Shown: positions 62,423-64,000 of the stretch, one piece after another
Layout of the letters: every line of letters begins with the position of its first letter
How positions within the stretch are numbered: the stretch's first letter is position 1
Assembly: GCA_018824405.1 (NCBI GenBank)
Contig: JAHJGO010000012.1
Coordinates: 23,737-87,736, forward strand
Length of the DNA: 64,000 nt
Reading direction: 5' to 3'
From: Gammaproteobacteria bacterium
GTDB lineage: Bacteria > Pseudomonadota > Gammaproteobacteria > Burkholderiales > Sulfuricellaceae
Translations under genes and position numbers: made by a program
The notes under the pieces: generated by a model
Databases searched by the model: none
Told to the model about the DNA's origin: nothing
Seen by the model: the letters and a program-made list of their open reading frames with translations, nothing else

Positions 62423-63795
62423 AATGGCAACGTCAGGTTTGGCGAATTTTCCAGTAGCACGGCGCGGAACTCATCCTGAATACGTTGTAGGGCATTTTCA
62501 TTGTCTCCCTCAAAACGTAGTACGATCACCGGTGTGGTGTTGGAGGCCCGCATTAGTCCGAAACCATCGGCATACTCAACACGCAGACCATCGAGCGTAA
62601 TGATTTCCTGCGCAGTGGGAAATCGGGCTATCTCCCGCAGCTTTTCTATCAGGGCGTAATGTTCGCCTTCTTTCATCCATATCTGTAATTCCGGCGTGTT
62701 GACGGTATCCGGCAGGCCGTGCAGGGTGGCGTTGATGTCGTCCTGGCGCGACAGGTATTCGAGCAGGCGAGCGCCCGTGTAAAGGCCATCATCGAAGCCG
62801 TACCAGCGATCCTTGAAGAATACATGCCCGCTCATTTCACCCGCCAGCAGGGCGCCGGTTTCCTTCATTTTTGCCTTGATCAGGGAATGGCCCGTTTTCC
62901 ACAGCGTCGGCTTGCCGCCTCGTTCGCGTATCCAGGCAAACAGCTTGCGCGTGGATTTGACGTCGAAAATAATTTCCGCACCCGGATTGCGGGAAAGTAC
63001 GTCATCTGCGTACAGCATCAACTGGCGGTCTGGAAAAATGATCTGACCGTCCTTGGTGACCACGCCCAGACGATCGCCATCGCCGTCAAAAGCGAGACCG
63101 ATTTCGGCGTCTGAAGTCTTGAGCCGCGCGATCAGATCCTGCAGGTTCTTGGGGACAGAGGGATCAGGATGGTGGTTGGGAAAGTCGCCGTCAACTTCAC
63201 AGAACATTTCCTCCACCTCACAGCCCAGAGCGCGATACAGTGCGGGTGCGAAGGCGCCCGCCACCCCGTTGCCACAGTCTACGATGATCTTCATCGGACG
63301 AGCCAGTTTTATGTCGCTGGTGATACGCTGGATGTACTCGTCGGCAATGTCATGCTGGCGGTAGCTGCCGTGGCCTTGGACCAAATCAACTTTCTCGATT
63401 CGCATCTTCAGATTCTGGATGCTGTCTCCGGAAAGTGTTTCACCGCCCAGCACAATTTTCAGTCCATTGTAGTCTGGTGGGTTGTGGCTGCCGGTGACCA
63501 TCACGGCCGAGTTTGCGTGCAGCTGATATGCGCCGTAATAAGCCATCGGTGTTGCCACCATGCCGAGGTCGATGACGCTGATGCCGCTTTTCTGAATGCC
63601 ACGCGCCAGTGCGGCTGTCAGGTCTGGTCCCGAAAGGCGTCCATCGCGCCCAATCACGATTTCGCTTTGCTGGCGGGCGATGGCTTCAGCGCCGATGGCG
63701 TGGCCTATGGCCTCGACGATTTCCGGCGTGAGCGATTTCCCGACAATGCCGCGAATGTCGTAGGCCTTGAAAATCTCTGCCGGGAGTGACGTCAT
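62419..63795 (-). CDS. Phosphomannomutase/phosphoglucomutase (AlgC type)
   Basis: 458-aa alpha-D-phosphohexomutase. Phosphoserine loop VTGSHNPPDYNG (Ser about 103), metal loop FDGDGDRLG, sugar-specificity loop GEMSGHVFF, and phosphate-binding RASNTTP near the C-terminus. It interconverts 6- and 1-phosphates of mannose or glucose for polysaccharide and LPS precursors. The start is ATG 63795 (MTSLPAEIFKAYDIRG). A GTG at 63807 would add 4 residues. The stop overlaps that of the convergent regulator by 4 bases. Confidence 0.92.
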   Translation of the reverse strand: MTSLPAEIFKAYDIRGIVGKSLTPEIVEAIGHAIGAEAIARQQSEIVIGRDGRLSGPDLTAALARGIQKSGISVIDLGMVATPMAYYGAYQLHANSAVMVTGSHNPPDYNGLKIVLGGETLSGDSIQNLKMRIEKVDLVQGHGSYRQHDIADEYIQRITSDIKLARPMKIIVDCGNGVAGAFAPALYRALGCEVEEMFCEVDGDFPNHHPDPSVPKNLQDLIARLKTSDAEIGLAFDGDGDRLGVVTKDGQIIFPDRQLMLYADDVLSRNPGAEIIFDVKSTRKLFAWIRERGGKPTLWKTGHSLIKAKMKETGALLAGEMSGHVFFKDRWYGFDDGLYTGARLLEYLSRQDDINATLHGLPDTVNTPELQIWMKEGEHYALIEKLREIARFPTAQEIITLDGLRVEYADGFGLMRASNTTPVIVLRFEGDNENALQRIQDEFRAVLLENSPNLTLPF

Positions 63796-63840
63796 GGTGG
63801 GTTCCACTAACCTGAATCTGTTGCTGTCAAAAGCTGCTTG

Positions 63841-64000
63841 GATTCAAGTTTGAAGTGCAATTTTGATTAACGAGGAGATGGGTCAGAATGCGGAAGCATT
63901 TTGCTCATCAACCGCCAAGTCGAAGTTGCCCAATGAACTACACACATCTGACCCAAGACGAACGATACCAAATTTACATCCTTCTGAAAGCAGGCCATCA
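63841..64000 (+). mobile_element. IS30-family insertion sequence, left end (partial)
   Basis: The transposase start (below) is preceded by about 90 bases. GATTCAAGTTTGAAGTGCAA at 63841-63860 resembles the terminal inverted repeats of IS30-type elements from beta- and gammaproteobacteria (recalled pattern). The right end is outside the window, so the border is approximate. It lies 46 bases upstream of the mutase start and may affect its promoter. Confidence 0.6.
63933..64000 (+). CDS. IS30-family transposase, N-terminal fragment
   Basis: ATG 63933 opens a frame that runs off the window: MNYTHLTQDERYQIYILLKA, then GH. This is the typical N-terminus of IS30 transposases (Y-x-x-L-T-x-x-E-R-Y-x-I), a helix-turn-helix. 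No catalytic DDE region is visible because only 22 codons are in the window. Confidence 0.8.
   Translation, partial: MNYTHLTQDERYQIYILLKAGH

Noticed and set aside
1..64000. CRISPR arrays, tRNA or rRNA genes
   Set aside because: No regular direct-repeat/spacer pattern, cloverleaf-type sequence or rRNA segment was noticed on reading either strand; a tRNA scan was not possible.

Overview
The window looks like the chromosome of a chemolithoautotrophic betaproteobacterium, probably of the sulfur- or iron-oxidising Nitrosomonadales/Gallionellales/Sulfuricellaceae kind. This is inferred from protein character and gene content: PilS/PilR, the canonical lepA-lepB-DUF4845-rnc-era order, a DabA-type inorganic-carbon locus, chromate resistance and MSHA-like pilus genes. 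No rRNA, tRNA, CRISPR array or prophage was recognised.

Layout. 1-3459: tail of a TonB-dependent receptor, a terminator-like hairpin, the PilR/PilS two-component pair and a small PP0621-type protein. 3481-7816 (minus strand): a tightly coupled chromate operon, chrB-chrA-rhodanese-stand-alone ChrB-like domain-MFS exporter. It is divergent from the next block across an intergenic region with two inverted repeats. 8007-21981 (plus): a 14-kb dissolved-inorganic-carbon block. It holds a SulP anion transporter overlapping a gamma-carbonic anhydrase, a second SulP with a large charged insertion, then DabA (DUF2309, with its Cys-Asp-Arg-His-Cys site intact) surrounded by four complex-I antiporter-like membrane subunits. 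22022-26675 (minus): era, rnc, DUF4845, lepB, lepA. 26790-31634 (minus): a FimV-like protein, a PilB/GspE ATPase, PilU and an uncharacterised protein. 31749-33938 (plus): an Atm1-type ABC exporter and a thioredoxin-like protein.

33968-42050 is an accessory patch. A large serine recombinase sits exactly where the ribosome-rescue gene arfB loses its catalytic GGQ end. Beyond it lie a zinc-dependent phospholipase C-like protein with two lipoproteins, a DUF262+HEPN pair (a likely defence or toxin-type module), an IS21 remnant, a KTSC-domain protein, small ORFs and palindromes. The other half of arfB is not in the window.

42063-59599 (plus) is one long, mostly translation-coupled operon for an MSHA-like type IV pilus or secretion machine. 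Its parts are PilO-, MshI- and MshK-like proteins, an MshL secretin, an MshN-like TPR protein, an ExeA/MshM-like ATPase, an MshE-type ATPase and an MshG-type platform. Two families of prepilins go with them. Family A (three genes) brackets the operon. Family B (four genes) shares RLPCPD, YGVYRS and DxDGDGxxFDG blocks, and three members end in very unusual alanine-rich hydrophobic tails. A SARP/BTAD-cyclase-like-AAA regulator (59777-62422), possibly lacking the usual TPR tail, follows. The window closes with a phosphomannomutase/phosphoglucomutase and the start of an IS30-family element.

The most promising biology is the pilus operon with tailed giant pseudopilins, the expanded Dab carbon-concentrating locus, and the arfB-inserted recombinase patch with its DUF262-HEPN pair.
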